Assembly: GCA_031421635.1 (NCBI GenBank) | Contig: JANOPA010000125.1 | Span: forward strand, 85,287-149,286 | From: JAPOKJ01 sp031421635 | Lineage (GTDB): Bacteria > Pseudomonadota > Gammaproteobacteria > Burkholderiales > Burkholderiaceae_E | Direction of reading: 5' to 3' | DNA length: 64,000 nucleotides | In this document: positions 44,947-54,278 of the stretch, piece by piece | Layout: each line of letters begins with the position of its first letter | Numbering within the stretch: position 1 is the stretch's first letter | Translations under genes and position numbers: made by a program | Notes under the pieces: generated by a model | Databases searched by the model: none | Told to the model about the DNA's origin: nothing | What the model saw: the letters and a program-made list of their open reading frames with translations, nothing else

Positions 44947-45840
44947 CTAAATCATTTCTCCGCCCAGGGCTTCTGCCAAATCCGGGATTAGGCGACCAAG
45001 CTCGGCCGTTGTAATAGCGACATCGCTATCGAACTGCTCGTCCTTGTCTTGGGTGCGGTCAGTATCGAACACGCCTTCAAGAAACTTTATTTTCTTTATT
45101 TGCATTTTGTCTGTGAGAACTAAAGACACGCGTTCGTCCCAGGTAAGTGCCAGCCGGGTCGGCACTTTGCCACTTTGCACATGGCCGCGAACCTCGTCGA
45201 TATCGAGCGCATGCTTGCTATAGCGCACCACCGCTTGGGTATCGTCATGGGCCTTGAGTTCGGTTTCGCGGTCGACCGTAAAGCCCGAAGGCGCTTCCTG
45301 CTCAGTCAGCCAGGTCGACATGCACACCGCCGGTGATTGGGTGGTCTGTACACGCACCATACCGAGCCCTTCGATGCATTTGTTGAGGGCGCTTACAACT
45401 TCGTCTGCTCGACTGTCGCTGCCTGCGTCCAGTACGAGGCGATGAGCCTTCGGATCGATCCAGACCCAGACGGCACCGCGCTTACTGAAGGCCTGTGGAA
45501 GAAGACTAATGCGAGTTTCTTCGCGCAGGTCCTTCATTTCTTTTCGACCCGGCTTACGTCCCTCAGTCTCTTCGATTCGAGCCGCTCGCTCCTCCGCCAT
45601 ACGACGCACCACATTCGCAGGCACAGCCTTCACCTCAACCATGAGGCGCAACATCCATTGACCAGCGACCGCCTCAATCAGCGGACCGTCTCCCAGCGCT
45701 CTTGGGGCAATCCAACCGACTGATTTTTCTTGCGAGGGAGAGCATTCCAGGAAGCGCAGGGGCTCCAAGTTCTTCTCAACGATGGCGAGGCTTGGGGACC
45801 AGCTGGGCGAAAGGCGAAAGATAACGAGATTCTTGAACAC
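44947..45840 (-). CDS. rdgC: Recombination-associated protein RdgC
   Basis: 297 residues from a GTG at 45840. The true N-terminus VFKNLVIFRLS matches the usual RdgC start (MWFKNL), and AGGA lies six bases upstream; a longer ATG frame at 45900 is rejected. Other landmarks are VGWIAPRALGD and LLPQAFSKRGAVWVWID. RdgC forms a ring-shaped dimer on double-stranded DNA and limits RecA. It is convergent with the flavoprotein gene. Confidence 0.93.
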   Translation of the reverse strand: MFKNLVIFRLSPSWSPSLAIVEKNLEPLRFLECSPSQEKSVGWIAPRALGDGPLIEAVAGQWMLRLMVEVKAVPANVVRRMAEERAARIEETEGRKPGRKEMKDLREETRISLLPQAFSKRGAVWVWIDPKAHRLVLDAGSDSRADEVVSALNKCIEGLGMVRVQTTQSPAVCMSTWLTEQEAPSGFTVDRETELKAHDDTQAVVRYSKHALDIDEVRGHVQSGKVPTRLALTWDERVSLVLTDKMQIKKIKFLEGVFDTDRTQDKDEQFDSDVAITTAELGRLIPDLAEALGGEMI

Positions 45841-45951
45841 GGAATTCCTGGGGTGAATTTGCTCTTGCGCAAATTGCCCAAGGCGCCGCGAACTCCACAA
45901 GGGAGAGTTGGCGGGGCGCTGATTTTACCCTGTTAGTGTTTTTCGTGACTG

Positions 45952-46992
45952 CTACTCCAATGGCATCCCAAGCGCGCGCATGGTTTTCCCCCAGACGGCA
46001 AGCTGGTCCCTGATTTGATCAGCCAAGACGAGTGGGCTTGAGGGCTGTGGGAAGAGCCCGAGTTTTTCATATTGTTCGCCCACATCAGCTCGACGCATGA
46101 CACCACCGAAGTCACGCGAAATTCGCTCGACCAAATCAGCGTTCATTTTGGCTGGTCCTAGCAAGCCGCCCCAGGGCATGATGTTCACCAAGGGTTGACC
46201 CGCTTCGACCATGGTGGGCACCTCTGGCATCGCACCCGTACGTTTGGGTAGCAGCACCGCGATGGGTACGAATTTCTCTTTCAGTAACTGCGGCACGATA
46301 GCAGGCGTTGCGAACATGACCGGAACCCTGCCGCCAACAAGGTCGATGACGGCCTGGGCTTCGCCTTTGTAGGGCACGTGAGTCATATCGAGTTTGTTGG
46401 AATGAACGAGTTGACCCATGGCAAGTATGCCGGTGCTGTTGCCGGTAGCGTAGGTCAACTTACCTGGATTGGCTTTCGCATAGGCCAGGAACTCTGCCAT
46501 ATTGCGGACCTTCAGGCTAGGCGAAACCATCAGGTAAAAGGTGAAAATACAAAAGGTCGAGAGGGGTGTGAAATCTGTAGTAGGGTCATAGGGTGGGTTA
46601 CGTTTGAGCGAAGGAACGTAGGACATTGATGTGGCGGTCGCAAAAAACAAGGTGTGTCCATCGGCCGGAGCCTTAGCGACTTCAAGCGCTGCCACCGCTC
46701 CATCTGCCCCGGCCCGGTTGTCGACCACGACGGGTTTGCCGAAAGCGTTGCCAAGATGGACGGCGACAATACGGGCGCCAAGATCGGCCGCTCCGCCTGC
46801 GGGAAAGGGCACCACCAGTCGTACGGGTTTGCTCGGCCAGTCCGGCACGGACTGCGCACGTAGGGGTAGGCTCGATCCCAGGGTAAGGGCCGCGCTGGCA
46901 GTGAGCAAGTGGCGGCGAGTGAGTGGGTGGGTGGGGCGAGATGCTGTGAAGGGGGTGGATGGATTTACTGCCGAAAGGTCGTTCATTTTCAT
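45952..46992 (-). CDS. Bug/TctC family receptor with twin-arginine-like signal
   Basis: 346 residues from ATG 46992, which has GGAG upstream. The signal peptide contains a twin-arginine pair (LTRRHLLTASAALTLG) and ends in LRAQ. The Bug core follows as WPSKPVRLVVPFPAGGAAD, NRAGADGAVAA and PADGHT. The twin-arginine signal suggests Tat export of a folded protein, unusual but known in the family. It is divergent from another Bug gene (47220). Confidence 0.88.
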   Translation of the reverse strand: MKMNDLSAVNPSTPFTASRPTHPLTRRHLLTASAALTLGSSLPLRAQSVPDWPSKPVRLVVPFPAGGAADLGARIVAVHLGNAFGKPVVVDNRAGADGAVAALEVAKAPADGHTLFFATATSMSYVPSLKRNPPYDPTTDFTPLSTFCIFTFYLMVSPSLKVRNMAEFLAYAKANPGKLTYATGNSTGILAMGQLVHSNKLDMTHVPYKGEAQAVIDLVGGRVPVMFATPAIVPQLLKEKFVPIAVLLPKRTGAMPEVPTMVEAGQPLVNIMPWGGLLGPAKMNADLVERISRDFGGVMRRADVGEQYEKLGLFPQPSSPLVLADQIRDQLAVWGKTMRALGMPLE

Positions 46993-47219
46993 CAAGCGCT
47001 CCGGGTTCGAAATAGGTTTTGGGTTGTGGTGGAAATGGTCTATGACTGAAAACGCCGAGACGATCCATTCAGCATACAAGCTGTCGCGTCAAGTCGGAAA
47101 TTGTCTTCGATGATCCGCTTACGCTCCGTGGCTCTACAAAACTCCGGGCAAAGATGATATCTTCACGAAAAGCACTACCAAAAGATCTTGTGAAAAACAC
47201 AGAGGGAAGCGGGGACAAC

Positions 47220-48281
47220 GTGACTGAAAAAACGACGAGCACCAAGACTAAAGCAACTTTAATGCATGGCTTCGGCTTCGGCTTCGGCTTAGGTCGCCGA
47301 CGTATCGTGCTCGGTGGCACGGCAGCGTTGGGGGCCGTGGCCGTAGGTTCAGTGACAATCTTGCCTTCAGCTCAGGCGCAGGGTGCTTGGCCGAACAAAC
47401 CCATCCGTATGATCGTGGGCTACACCCCTGGTGGGTTTACCGACAATATGGCACGGATCATTGGCGAGCCGTTGGGTCGTGCGCTGGGCCAGCAGGTGAT
47501 TTTCGACTATAAGCCTGGCGCAAATAGTCAAATTGGTGTGGATTTGATGGTGAAGTCGCCCCCCGACGGCTACACCCTAAGCACCGTGATCGCGGCTCAT
47601 TCTGCGAATCCTTCGCTCTACCCAAAGATGCCTTTTGATGCCCAAACCGATATTGTCACAGTCGCGTTGACGGGCGTCGCCCCTTTGATTTTGGCCGCGA
47701 ACACTAGCCTTCCGGTCAATACCATCGCCGAGTTAGTGGCTTACGTGAAGGCTCGGCCCGATCAGTTCAATTTCGGCTCAAGCGGCAATGGAGCTGCGGC
47801 TCATTTAGCCATGGAAGCCTTCAAATTGCAGTACGGGTTGAAGATGCAGCATATCCCTTACAAAGGAACCCAACCTGCCCTGACCGATCTGATTGGCGGA
47901 CAAATTCAATTGCTGTTTGACGTTCCCTTAGCGATGGCGCCACACGTTAAGGCGGGAAAGATCAAGAGCTTGGGCATGGCGAGCGAGAAACGCTTGCCCG
48001 GATATCCTGACTATCCAACCTTCGCTGAAGGAGGAGTGCCCTTTATTGCCAATACATGGTCAATGGTTTTGGCACCGGCAAAAACGCCGAAAGAGGTTGT
48101 GAGTCGGCTCAACGCTGAGATCAAGAAAATTCTGGCAGCCCCCGCGATTCGCGAGAAACTGGAAAGCACTGGCGTGATGCCGGGATGGGGAAGTGCGGAA
48201 GAGGCGGCGGCCTTTTTGGCATCGGAAGTGACGCGCAATGCCAAGGTCATCAAAGATGCTGGGATTAAACTTGACTCCTAA
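47220..48281 (+). CDS. Bug/TctC family receptor with twin-arginine-like signal
   Basis: About 353 residues. The start is uncertain: GTG 47220 has GGGGA nearby, while ATGs at 47154 and 47262 are also in frame. The signal peptide has RRR followed by a hydrophobic core (IVLGGTAALGAVAVGS) and ends SAQAQ. The core is WPNKPIRMIVGYTPGGFTD, YKPGANSQIG and SPPDGYT. A Gly-Phe repeat coded by a hexanucleotide repeat precedes the arginines. The gene is divergent from the Bug gene at 45952. Confidence 0.88.
   Translation: MTEKTTSTKTKATLMHGFGFGFGLGRRRIVLGGTAALGAVAVGSVTILPSAQAQGAWPNKPIRMIVGYTPGGFTDNMARIIGEPLGRALGQQVIFDYKPGANSQIGVDLMVKSPPDGYTLSTVIAAHSANPSLYPKMPFDAQTDIVTVALTGVAPLILAANTSLPVNTIAELVAYVKARPDQFNFGSSGNGAAAHLAMEAFKLQYGLKMQHIPYKGTQPALTDLIGGQIQLLFDVPLAMAPHVKAGKIKSLGMASEKRLPGYPDYPTFAEGGVPFIANTWSMVLAPAKTPKEVVSRLNAEIKKILAAPAIREKLESTGVMPGWGSAEEAAAFLASEVTRNAKVIKDAGIKLDS
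47268..47291. repeat. GGCTTC hexanucleotide microrepeat
   Basis: Three exact copies of GGCTTC followed by GGCTTA, coding Gly-Phe three times then Gly-Leu, just ahead of the twin arginines of the Bug signal peptide. It lies between alternative starts at 47262 and the signal core. Unit length is a multiple of three, so slippage would keep the frame and only change signal length. Confidence 0.7.
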
Positions 48282-48329
48282 GGGGCGGAGCGATTAGGTT
48301 TATCGAATCGCATAGGGTCGACGTTCAGA

Positions 48330-48629
48330 CTAACGACGAAAACGAGCGGCTTTATTACGACGGCCGTCACCCGCGGGGCCTATCAACTCCCCAGTCTCAA
48401 TCGCATCTTGCAACCACTTGCGGATGGCTTCAACACCTGGTAAATCCTTCACACTGATCGTGCGACTGCCGCGAATAGCGACACGCACTTCATTGATGGT
48501 TTCGAGCATTCCAAGGCTCGGCTGATCTTGCCAAATCTTGACAGCTTCGTCGAGGCAGGCCTTACGCACCGGATTCATGAATTTGATTCCAGGCGCAATT
48601 TCTCGTTTTGAGGTGCCTTGTAAAGACAC
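48330..48629 (-). CDS. Hypothetical protein, 99 aa
   Basis: A small basic soluble protein with a plausible amphipathic helix (SVKDLPGVEAIRKWL) and a strongly basic C-terminal tail (GRRNKAARFRR). No family is recognised. The ATG at 48629 has no strong Shine-Dalgarno. It is convergent with the Bug gene. The 230 bases between 48630 and the next gene hold a promoter region but nothing identifiable. Confidence 0.5.
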   Translation of the reverse strand: MSLQGTSKREIAPGIKFMNPVRKACLDEAVKIWQDQPSLGMLETINEVRVAIRGSRTISVKDLPGVEAIRKWLQDAIETGELIGPAGDGRRNKAARFRR

Positions 48630-48859
48630 GGTAGTTGTTTAATTTTCTGATCCATCGCCTATTTTCGCACGAGGAGGTTGATGACTTTTACTTAGAGGGC
48701 GCGCACCTGACTTCGAGGTTGCTACGCTTCAAGCGAAAGTGTCAAGTCTTGGAAGGCAAGGTGATGGGTCAGTGTGATTTCTGGCATATTGCACTAACCC
48801 CTTGATCGCTCTGGTTTTGTCCAGATCAGATTTCCAAATTTTGCCGTTCTGAAGGCTCC

Positions 48860-50077
48860 ATGAGCAACCCCGTCCCGCGACCACTTTCTCCCCCAGCCCT
48901 GCCCTTGGCTCCCTATGTTGTTTTGGACCTGACCATCGCTCGGGCTGGCCCCACTGCGGTGCGTTTGCTAGCCGATTGGGGGGCCGAGATTATTCGTATC
49001 GAGCCGCCGCCCGAGCGCGACCGTGGCTCGGTCACCGGTCGGCGGCGCGGCTCCGATGAGCAGAACCTGCATCGGAATAAACGCAGTCTCATGCTTGATC
49101 TCAAGTCGCCTGAAGGCAATAAGGTTTTAAGGCAGTTGATTGAGCGGGCGGATGTCGTGGTGGAAAATTTTCGCGCGGATGTCAAAGAGCGACTGGGGTT
49201 GACGTATGACCAATTGCGCAAGATCAATTCTCGCATTGTTCTGGCCAGCATCTCGGGCTTCGGCCAGGACGGCCCCTATGCTGAGCGTCCAGGCTTCGAT
49301 CAAGTGGTTCAGGGTATGTGCGGCTTGATGTCGGTCACCGGAGATAAAGGCGGGGGACCGGTTCGTGCCGGTATCGCCATCTCAGACACCACCGCCGGGA
49401 TGTTTCTTGGCCAGGGAATATTACTGGCTCTCTTGCACCGCGAGCGTACGGGTGAAGGCCAATGGGTTTATACGTCCTTGCTGGAAGGCATGCTTAATAA
49501 GCTCGATTTCCAAGGGGCACGTTACACCATGGATGGTGAGGTTCCCCAGAAAGAGGGTAACGCCCATCCCACTCAAATTCCGATGGGCACCTTCCGCGCT
49601 AAAGATGGCTTGGTCAACATTGGTGCCAGCACGGCACGCATGTGGCCGGCATTTTGCAAGGCGCTTGGCGGCGAGGCAATGTTGGCAAACTCTTTGTATC
49701 AAACCATGCCCAGTCGTATTCAGCATCGCGCCCAGCTCGATGCCGATGTCACGGCTTTGACCGAGAAATTCACGGTCTCTGAGTTGGTTGAAAAACTGAA
49801 TCCGGTGGGCGTGCCCTGTGGTCCGATCAATACCATTGGTGACGCTTTTGAAGACGTACAAGTGAAACATTTGCGGGTCACACGGGTGGCGCAGCATCCC
49901 GCGATTGGCCCGATTCAATTGCTGCGCTCGCCGATCAACTTGTCCGGTTTTCCACAGCCTGAGCAGTTTGCGCGGCATGGCCCTGACCCGGGTGAGCATA
50001 GCGCTGAGCTATTGTACGAGCTAGGTTATACCGAGGCTCAAGTTGAAAGTTTGAAGGCTAGCGGAGTGACGGGATGA
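48860..50077 (+). CDS. CaiB/BaiF family CoA-transferase
   Basis: 405-residue class III CoA-transferase. The N-terminal domain has VLDLTIARAGPTAVRLLADWGAEIIRIEPP (in two pieces: LDLTIARAGPTAVRLLADWG, then AEIIRIEPP); NKRSLMLDLKSPEG and NFRADVKERLGL follow, the latter two being general family marks. The catalytic Asp is expected in the GFDQVVQGMCGL region. It moves CoA from a donor such as succinyl-CoA to a carboxylate. Its stop overlaps the next start by 4 nt (ATGA), coupling it to the enoyl-CoA hydratase. Confidence 0.92.
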   Translation: MSNPVPRPLSPPALPLAPYVVLDLTIARAGPTAVRLLADWGAEIIRIEPPPERDRGSVTGRRRGSDEQNLHRNKRSLMLDLKSPEGNKVLRQLIERADVVVENFRADVKERLGLTYDQLRKINSRIVLASISGFGQDGPYAERPGFDQVVQGMCGLMSVTGDKGGGPVRAGIAISDTTAGMFLGQGILLALLHRERTGEGQWVYTSLLEGMLNKLDFQGARYTMDGEVPQKEGNAHPTQIPMGTFRAKDGLVNIGASTARMWPAFCKALGGEAMLANSLYQTMPSRIQHRAQLDADVTALTEKFTVSELVEKLNPVGVPCGPINTIGDAFEDVQVKHLRVTRVAQHPAIGPIQLLRSPINLSGFPQPEQFARHGPDPGEHSAELLYELGYTEAQVESLKASGVTG

Positions 50078-50865
50078 ACCCTACAAACGAGAAAACAATT
50101 CAAGCCACGAATGCCGAAGGTGGTTTGCCAGATCTTCAAATCTCGGGTGCCCAGGCCACAGTGACGTTCCGTCGAGCGGCCCAGGCCAACCGCCTTGGAC
50201 CAGACGATCTTGAAGCTCTTGCGGCCCATATCCAAACCGTCAATCAAAATAGCGCAGTACTGGTTCTCGTCATTTGCGGTGAAGGTAAATACTTTTGTAG
50301 TGGATATGACATCGGCCAAATTGGATTGAATCGCGTGGTAGATTTTGAGTCGGTTGTGAATGCACTCGAAGATGCTCGGCCAGTGACAATCGCTCGCATT
50401 CAGGGGGGTGTCTACGGTGGTGGTACCGACTTATCCCTTGCCTGCGATTTCCGTATTGGTACCCCTGCAACTGAGATGTTTATGCCCGCGGCGCGCTTAG
50501 GCTTGCATTTTTATCCACGTGGCATGGAGCGATATGTCAGCCGACTAGGTTTGGATCAAGCCAAACGACTTTTCTTGACTGCCGAGCGTATCAATGCTCA
50601 TGAGATGAAGGCGATTGGTTTTCTCACCGAGTTGGTCGAGGCCGATATGCTTGATGTGCGCACGCAGGCGCTCGCGAACACACTCTGTTCCATGGCGCCC
50701 CTGGCGATCACCGGAATGAAAAAACATCTCAACCATATCGCGACGGGTAAGCTCAATCTGGGCGATTTGAAAACCGATATGTCCCGTGCCGGTGCATCCG
50801 AAGATCTGAAGGAGGGCCGCCAGGCCTGGCTTGAGAAGCGTGCACCGAGCTTTAAAGGTTACTGA
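50074..50865 (+). CDS. Enoyl-CoA hydratase/isomerase family protein
   Basis: 263-residue crotonase-fold enzyme. The oxyanion-hole segments are visible as YFCSGYDIGQ and RIQGGVYGGGTDLSLACDF. The acidic catalytic residues are not obvious at the usual positions, so whether it is a hydratase, isomerase or hydrolase cannot be said. It is in an operon with the CoA-transferase (4-nt overlap) and a Bug receptor (3 bases downstream), suggesting uptake, CoA activation and hydration of one unsaturated acid. Confidence 0.88.
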   Translation: MNPTNEKTIQATNAEGGLPDLQISGAQATVTFRRAAQANRLGPDDLEALAAHIQTVNQNSAVLVLVICGEGKYFCSGYDIGQIGLNRVVDFESVVNALEDARPVTIARIQGGVYGGGTDLSLACDFRIGTPATEMFMPAARLGLHFYPRGMERYVSRLGLDQAKRLFLTAERINAHEMKAIGFLTELVEADMLDVRTQALANTLCSMAPLAITGMKKHLNHIATGKLNLGDLKTDMSRAGASEDLKEGRQAWLEKRAPSFKGY

Positions 50866-50868
50866 CTC

Positions 50869-51846
50869 ATGAGACGAACTCTGGTGACTGCGTTGGCAAC
50901 GCTCACGCTCACGCTTGCGTTTAGCGTTAATGTTTTGGCGCAAGCTAAGCCTTGGCCCAACTCACAAATTCGTATGTTGATTGGCTATTCGCCGGGCGGA
51001 GCCGCCGATATTATTGCGCGCATCTATGCTGACGCCATGGGAAAGCATTTGGGCCAGAACATTGTGGTCGACAATCGACCGGGCGCTGGCAGCACTCTTT
51101 CCTCGCAGTTGATCGTGAGTGCTGCACCTGACGGGTACACGATTGGGCTGGGCACCGCCACGATTTATGGCATTGACCAATACTTGTATAAGGTCAAGTA
51201 CACTCCAGCGGACTTAACGCCGATCACTCAATTGACCACGGCGCCGATGATCTTGGCGGTCAATAAAAGCCTTGGCGTGAGCACCATTGCTGAGTTTGTG
51301 GCCTACGCCAAGGCCAATCCGGGCAAGCTCAACTATTCGTCGTCTGGCACCGGTGGCTCGCCACATACCGTTGCGACCATGTTCGAGCGGGCCGTTGGCG
51401 TAGAAATGACCCATGTGCCCTTTAAGGGCGGGGCACCCGCCTTATTTGCAGTGGCTCAGGGTGACGTGCATTTCTCCTTTGGCACCGCACCTTCTGTCTT
51501 GCCGATGGGTCGCAAGGGCCTAGTGCGCATGCTTGGCGTGAGTAGCGAGAAACGCTCGGCGATTGCACCCGACCTTCCAACCTTGATTGAAGGGGGCCTT
51601 CCGGGTTTGTCAGATAGTTTTTGGTTCGGCCTTTTCGCACCTGCTAATTTGCCCAAAGAAATTGCCGACAAGCTTTATGCTGCGGCGATCAAGGCCTCTA
51701 ATGATCCGCAGGTGAGGGAGCGATTGCTGGGCAGCGGTAACGAGGTGGCCACGTCTACATCACCGGCTGCGTTTCATAGCTTTGCTTTAGTGGATGGCAA
51801 GCAGTCCAAGGAGCGCATTGAGGCCGCTAAGATTCGACCGGATTGA
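50869..51846 (+). CDS. Bug/TctC family receptor
   Basis: 325 residues with a Sec signal peptide ending VLAQA. Core motifs WPNSQIRMLIGYSPGGAAD, DNRPGAGSTLS, APDGYT. Begins 3 bases after the enoyl-CoA hydratase stop, so here a Bug gene is clearly part of a catabolic operon; its ligand should be the substrate of the CoA-transferase. It ends 30 bases before the convergent dehydrogenase gene. Confidence 0.9.
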   Translation: MRRTLVTALATLTLTLAFSVNVLAQAKPWPNSQIRMLIGYSPGGAADIIARIYADAMGKHLGQNIVVDNRPGAGSTLSSQLIVSAAPDGYTIGLGTATIYGIDQYLYKVKYTPADLTPITQLTTAPMILAVNKSLGVSTIAEFVAYAKANPGKLNYSSSGTGGSPHTVATMFERAVGVEMTHVPFKGGAPALFAVAQGDVHFSFGTAPSVLPMGRKGLVRMLGVSSEKRSAIAPDLPTLIEGGLPGLSDSFWFGLFAPANLPKEIADKLYAAAIKASNDPQVRERLLGSGNEVATSTSPAAFHSFALVDGKQSKERIEAAKIRPD

Positions 51847-51875
51847 TGGGGGCTCGCCCCTACCGCTTTGGTTGG

Positions 51876-52829
51876 TCAATATCCCAGGAGCAAATTTACT
51901 TGATGTTGTAGTGGCTGGCCCAGACGAAAGCGCTCGAGATTTTCGAGAAAACGCTGATTACTTCGCGGCACCATTTGCGATTGCGATCTGCCCGACAAAT
52001 GCATGGTAATGTGAACATTGTCCATTGCCCACAGGGGATGCTCCGGGGGCAAGGGTTCAGGCGTGGTGACATCGAGGAACGCCGCGCGGATCGTTCGGCC
52101 CTGCAACGCTTCGAGCAGTGCTACTTGGTCGATCACCGAGCCGCGCGCAACATTGAGTAGTACCGCCGACTTTTTCATCGCCAGCAATTCACTACGGCCA
52201 ATCATATGGTGGGTTTCAGCCGTGGCTGGCACCGCCAGAATGACCCAGTCGAACTCGCCTAGTTTTGTGCGCCATTGATCGGGCCTCAGACTCTTCCCGC
52301 TACCATCATCTGAACGCCTGACGACCGTGACCTCAACTTGAAAAGCTTTGAGCCGTTCCTCGACCAATTTCCCTATGGCACCGTAGCCGAGGATCAAGGC
52401 TCTGCTGCCAAACAGTTCCTGAGTTCCTGGCGCCTCGGCAAGCCACTCGCGGCGCTGCTGCGCGTGAACCACCTCTCGATAACCCTTGGCAAGGGAAAGC
52501 ATACCCATCACCACATATTCGGCGATGGTGATTGCATTAATTCCCGCCCCGTTTGTGAATACCACGCCACGTTCCCTAAGAAAGGGCAGGGGGATGCCGT
52601 CGACCCCGGCGTAAATTGAGTTAAGCCACTGCAAGCTAGTGGCCGCGTGGACAGCTTCGGCCATCTCTGGCTTAGTGCGCATATCCAGCCAACCAATCTG
52701 GGCTCCAACAACCGCTTCAAGTGCTTGCTCCTTGTTCGCAAACCACCGTGCATCAATCCAATCTGGCAGGCGGTGTTCTAGGTCTCTCTTGACCATGACC
52801 GGAAGCACGGCAATGATTTTTTTACTCAT
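51876..52829 (-). CDS. D-2-hydroxyacid dehydrogenase family protein
   Basis: 317 residues. Rossmann motif LILGYGAIG, catalytic Arg in NVARGSVIDQ, Glu in TTPEPLPPEHP, His in ITMHLSG (with Met in place of the usual Pro before His). NAD(P)-dependent reduction of a 2-keto acid or the reverse. It is the third member of the family in the window, and convergent with the Bug operon. Start at 52829 has no strong Shine-Dalgarno but the N-terminus matches the family. Confidence 0.88.
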   Translation of the reverse strand: MSKKIIAVLPVMVKRDLEHRLPDWIDARWFANKEQALEAVVGAQIGWLDMRTKPEMAEAVHAATSLQWLNSIYAGVDGIPLPFLRERGVVFTNGAGINAITIAEYVVMGMLSLAKGYREVVHAQQRREWLAEAPGTQELFGSRALILGYGAIGKLVEERLKAFQVEVTVVRRSDDGSGKSLRPDQWRTKLGEFDWVILAVPATAETHHMIGRSELLAMKKSAVLLNVARGSVIDQVALLEALQGRTIRAAFLDVTTPEPLPPEHPLWAMDNVHITMHLSGRSQSQMVPRSNQRFLENLERFRLGQPLQHQVNLLLGY

Positions 52830-52928
52830 AGGATGATCGACTCAAGGACGTAGTTGTTGAGGAAGGCGTGCGAAGGGTTTGGTAATGATGGGTAAGGGCC
52901 TGGAGGTCGAGTCGCGTGGGTTCGTCAG

Positions 52929-54278
52929 TTAGGCAAATGAAGTCACGGGTTCTTTGAGCGTTGCGCAGTGTGGCCCGCCACCGACCCAGTTGGCGCTAAT
53001 CGCATCTACAAAGAGCAATTGCCTACCCTTGAAAGCGTTCTCGAGAATTCGTCCGACACGATCTTGCGTGGCTGGAGCCGTGCCGTGGCTGAGGTAGTCA
53101 GGTGCGACGACGATGTCATTGGCAATCACGAAATTCATGTAGCTCGCCGAAGCTACTTGCATCACTGTGTCACCCTCACGGCGACGTTCATGGGGTAGGA
53201 AGAAATCGGCCGTCCATTCCTGTGACGAAGCACGCTCCGCGGCTGCAGAAAGCAAGACGCGCCGCTCAATGATCTTCGGCATAGGTACTTTGATCACCCT
53301 GAGGCGCTCACCCGTTGGACCGACCACTCGCGAAAGAACGTCGAAGTTACGCTGCATGCGCTGCCGGGTCAGACGGGTCACCGGATGAAGCGCAACATCG
53401 GCATCGTCTGGCCAAGCCAGCAATATGGTATTGGCGTCGGCAAAACGCACGAACTCATCTGTATGCCCGCCCGTGCCCCAAGCCACGTAGTTTCCCACAA
53501 TGGTCGCACGACCTTGAGGGTCTTCGGCAAGTCCTTCAAGCAGCCATATGACTTTTCGAACACCGGGCAGAGCCAGAAGTGCTTTTTCTAAAGCAGTGAT
53601 CGACATATTGGGATTGCGTTGCTTGAGTAAACTTTCGTTGGCAATGATCAGACCCTGGCCATTCACTTCGATCGCACCACCTTCGATGAATATCTTGGAA
53701 TCAATCATCGTCGCGCTGGTCAGGCGAGCGATCTCGCGCCCGGTCTCGTTTTGAGACTTGCCCGAGTCGCCAGAGCAGTACTCGATTTGATCTGGATTGC
53801 CTGAATAGCGACGCTGACACCAGCCCGGAAGACCATAATCACTCCATTGCAATTTTATATGGCCCAACCGGCCGTTGGAGCCAAGAGCCATTGAGCTCAC
53901 ATCGCGCAAGAAATACTTAGTCAGTGGGTTGATAAAAAATTCGATGTCACCAATACTGATGCCACGCTGTCCGAGGAGCTGCCTTGCTGCGCGGGCGTCC
54001 TCTTTAGTGGCCACCAATAGTTTTATCCTTACGTGAGGCAAGAGAGTCTGAACCAGTGAGACGGTTAACTCTTTGTGCCCTGTGTCGTAACTGAGCCAAA
54101 GCGCCCGGGTAGGCTCGAACTCGCCCGGTATTCGATAGGTGGTGGGCGGCGCCGAGGCCTTACCTGCGGTGATTCTTTGCGATGCACAAGGCTGCACAAT
54201 GCCATTGAGGAGTGCGAATGCCGTGAGACTCGACAACATGCTGCGGCGCTTGGTTGAATTTTGGCTTTGTATAGTCAT
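52929..54278 (-). CDS. Exported agmatine deiminase / peptidylarginine deiminase-like protein
   Basis: 449 residues with a signal peptide that includes a twin-arginine pair (TKRRSMLSSLTAFALL). The PAD_porph/agmatine deiminase fold is clear: RIPGEFEPTRALWLSY, the Asp motif FLRDVSS, the GGHTDEFVRF His-Asp-Glu segment, and the C-terminal nucleophile in GGGPHCATLKEP. All catalytic residues look intact. The family releases ammonia from guanidino groups of agmatine or peptidylarginine. AguA enzymes are cytoplasmic, so export makes this nearer to the PPAD type; the substrate is unknown. It faces the TAXI-TRAP operon. Confidence 0.85.
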   Translation of the reverse strand: MTIQSQNSTKRRSMLSSLTAFALLNGIVQPCASQRITAGKASAPPTTYRIPGEFEPTRALWLSYDTGHKELTVSLVQTLLPHVRIKLLVATKEDARAARQLLGQRGISIGDIEFFINPLTKYFLRDVSSMALGSNGRLGHIKLQWSDYGLPGWCQRRYSGNPDQIEYCSGDSGKSQNETGREIARLTSATMIDSKIFIEGGAIEVNGQGLIIANESLLKQRNPNMSITALEKALLALPGVRKVIWLLEGLAEDPQGRATIVGNYVAWGTGGHTDEFVRFADANTILLAWPDDADVALHPVTRLTRQRMQRNFDVLSRVVGPTGERLRVIKVPMPKIIERRVLLSAAAERASSQEWTADFFLPHERRREGDTVMQVASASYMNFVIANDIVVAPDYLSHGTAPATQDRVGRILENAFKGRQLLFVDAISANWVGGGPHCATLKEPVTSFA

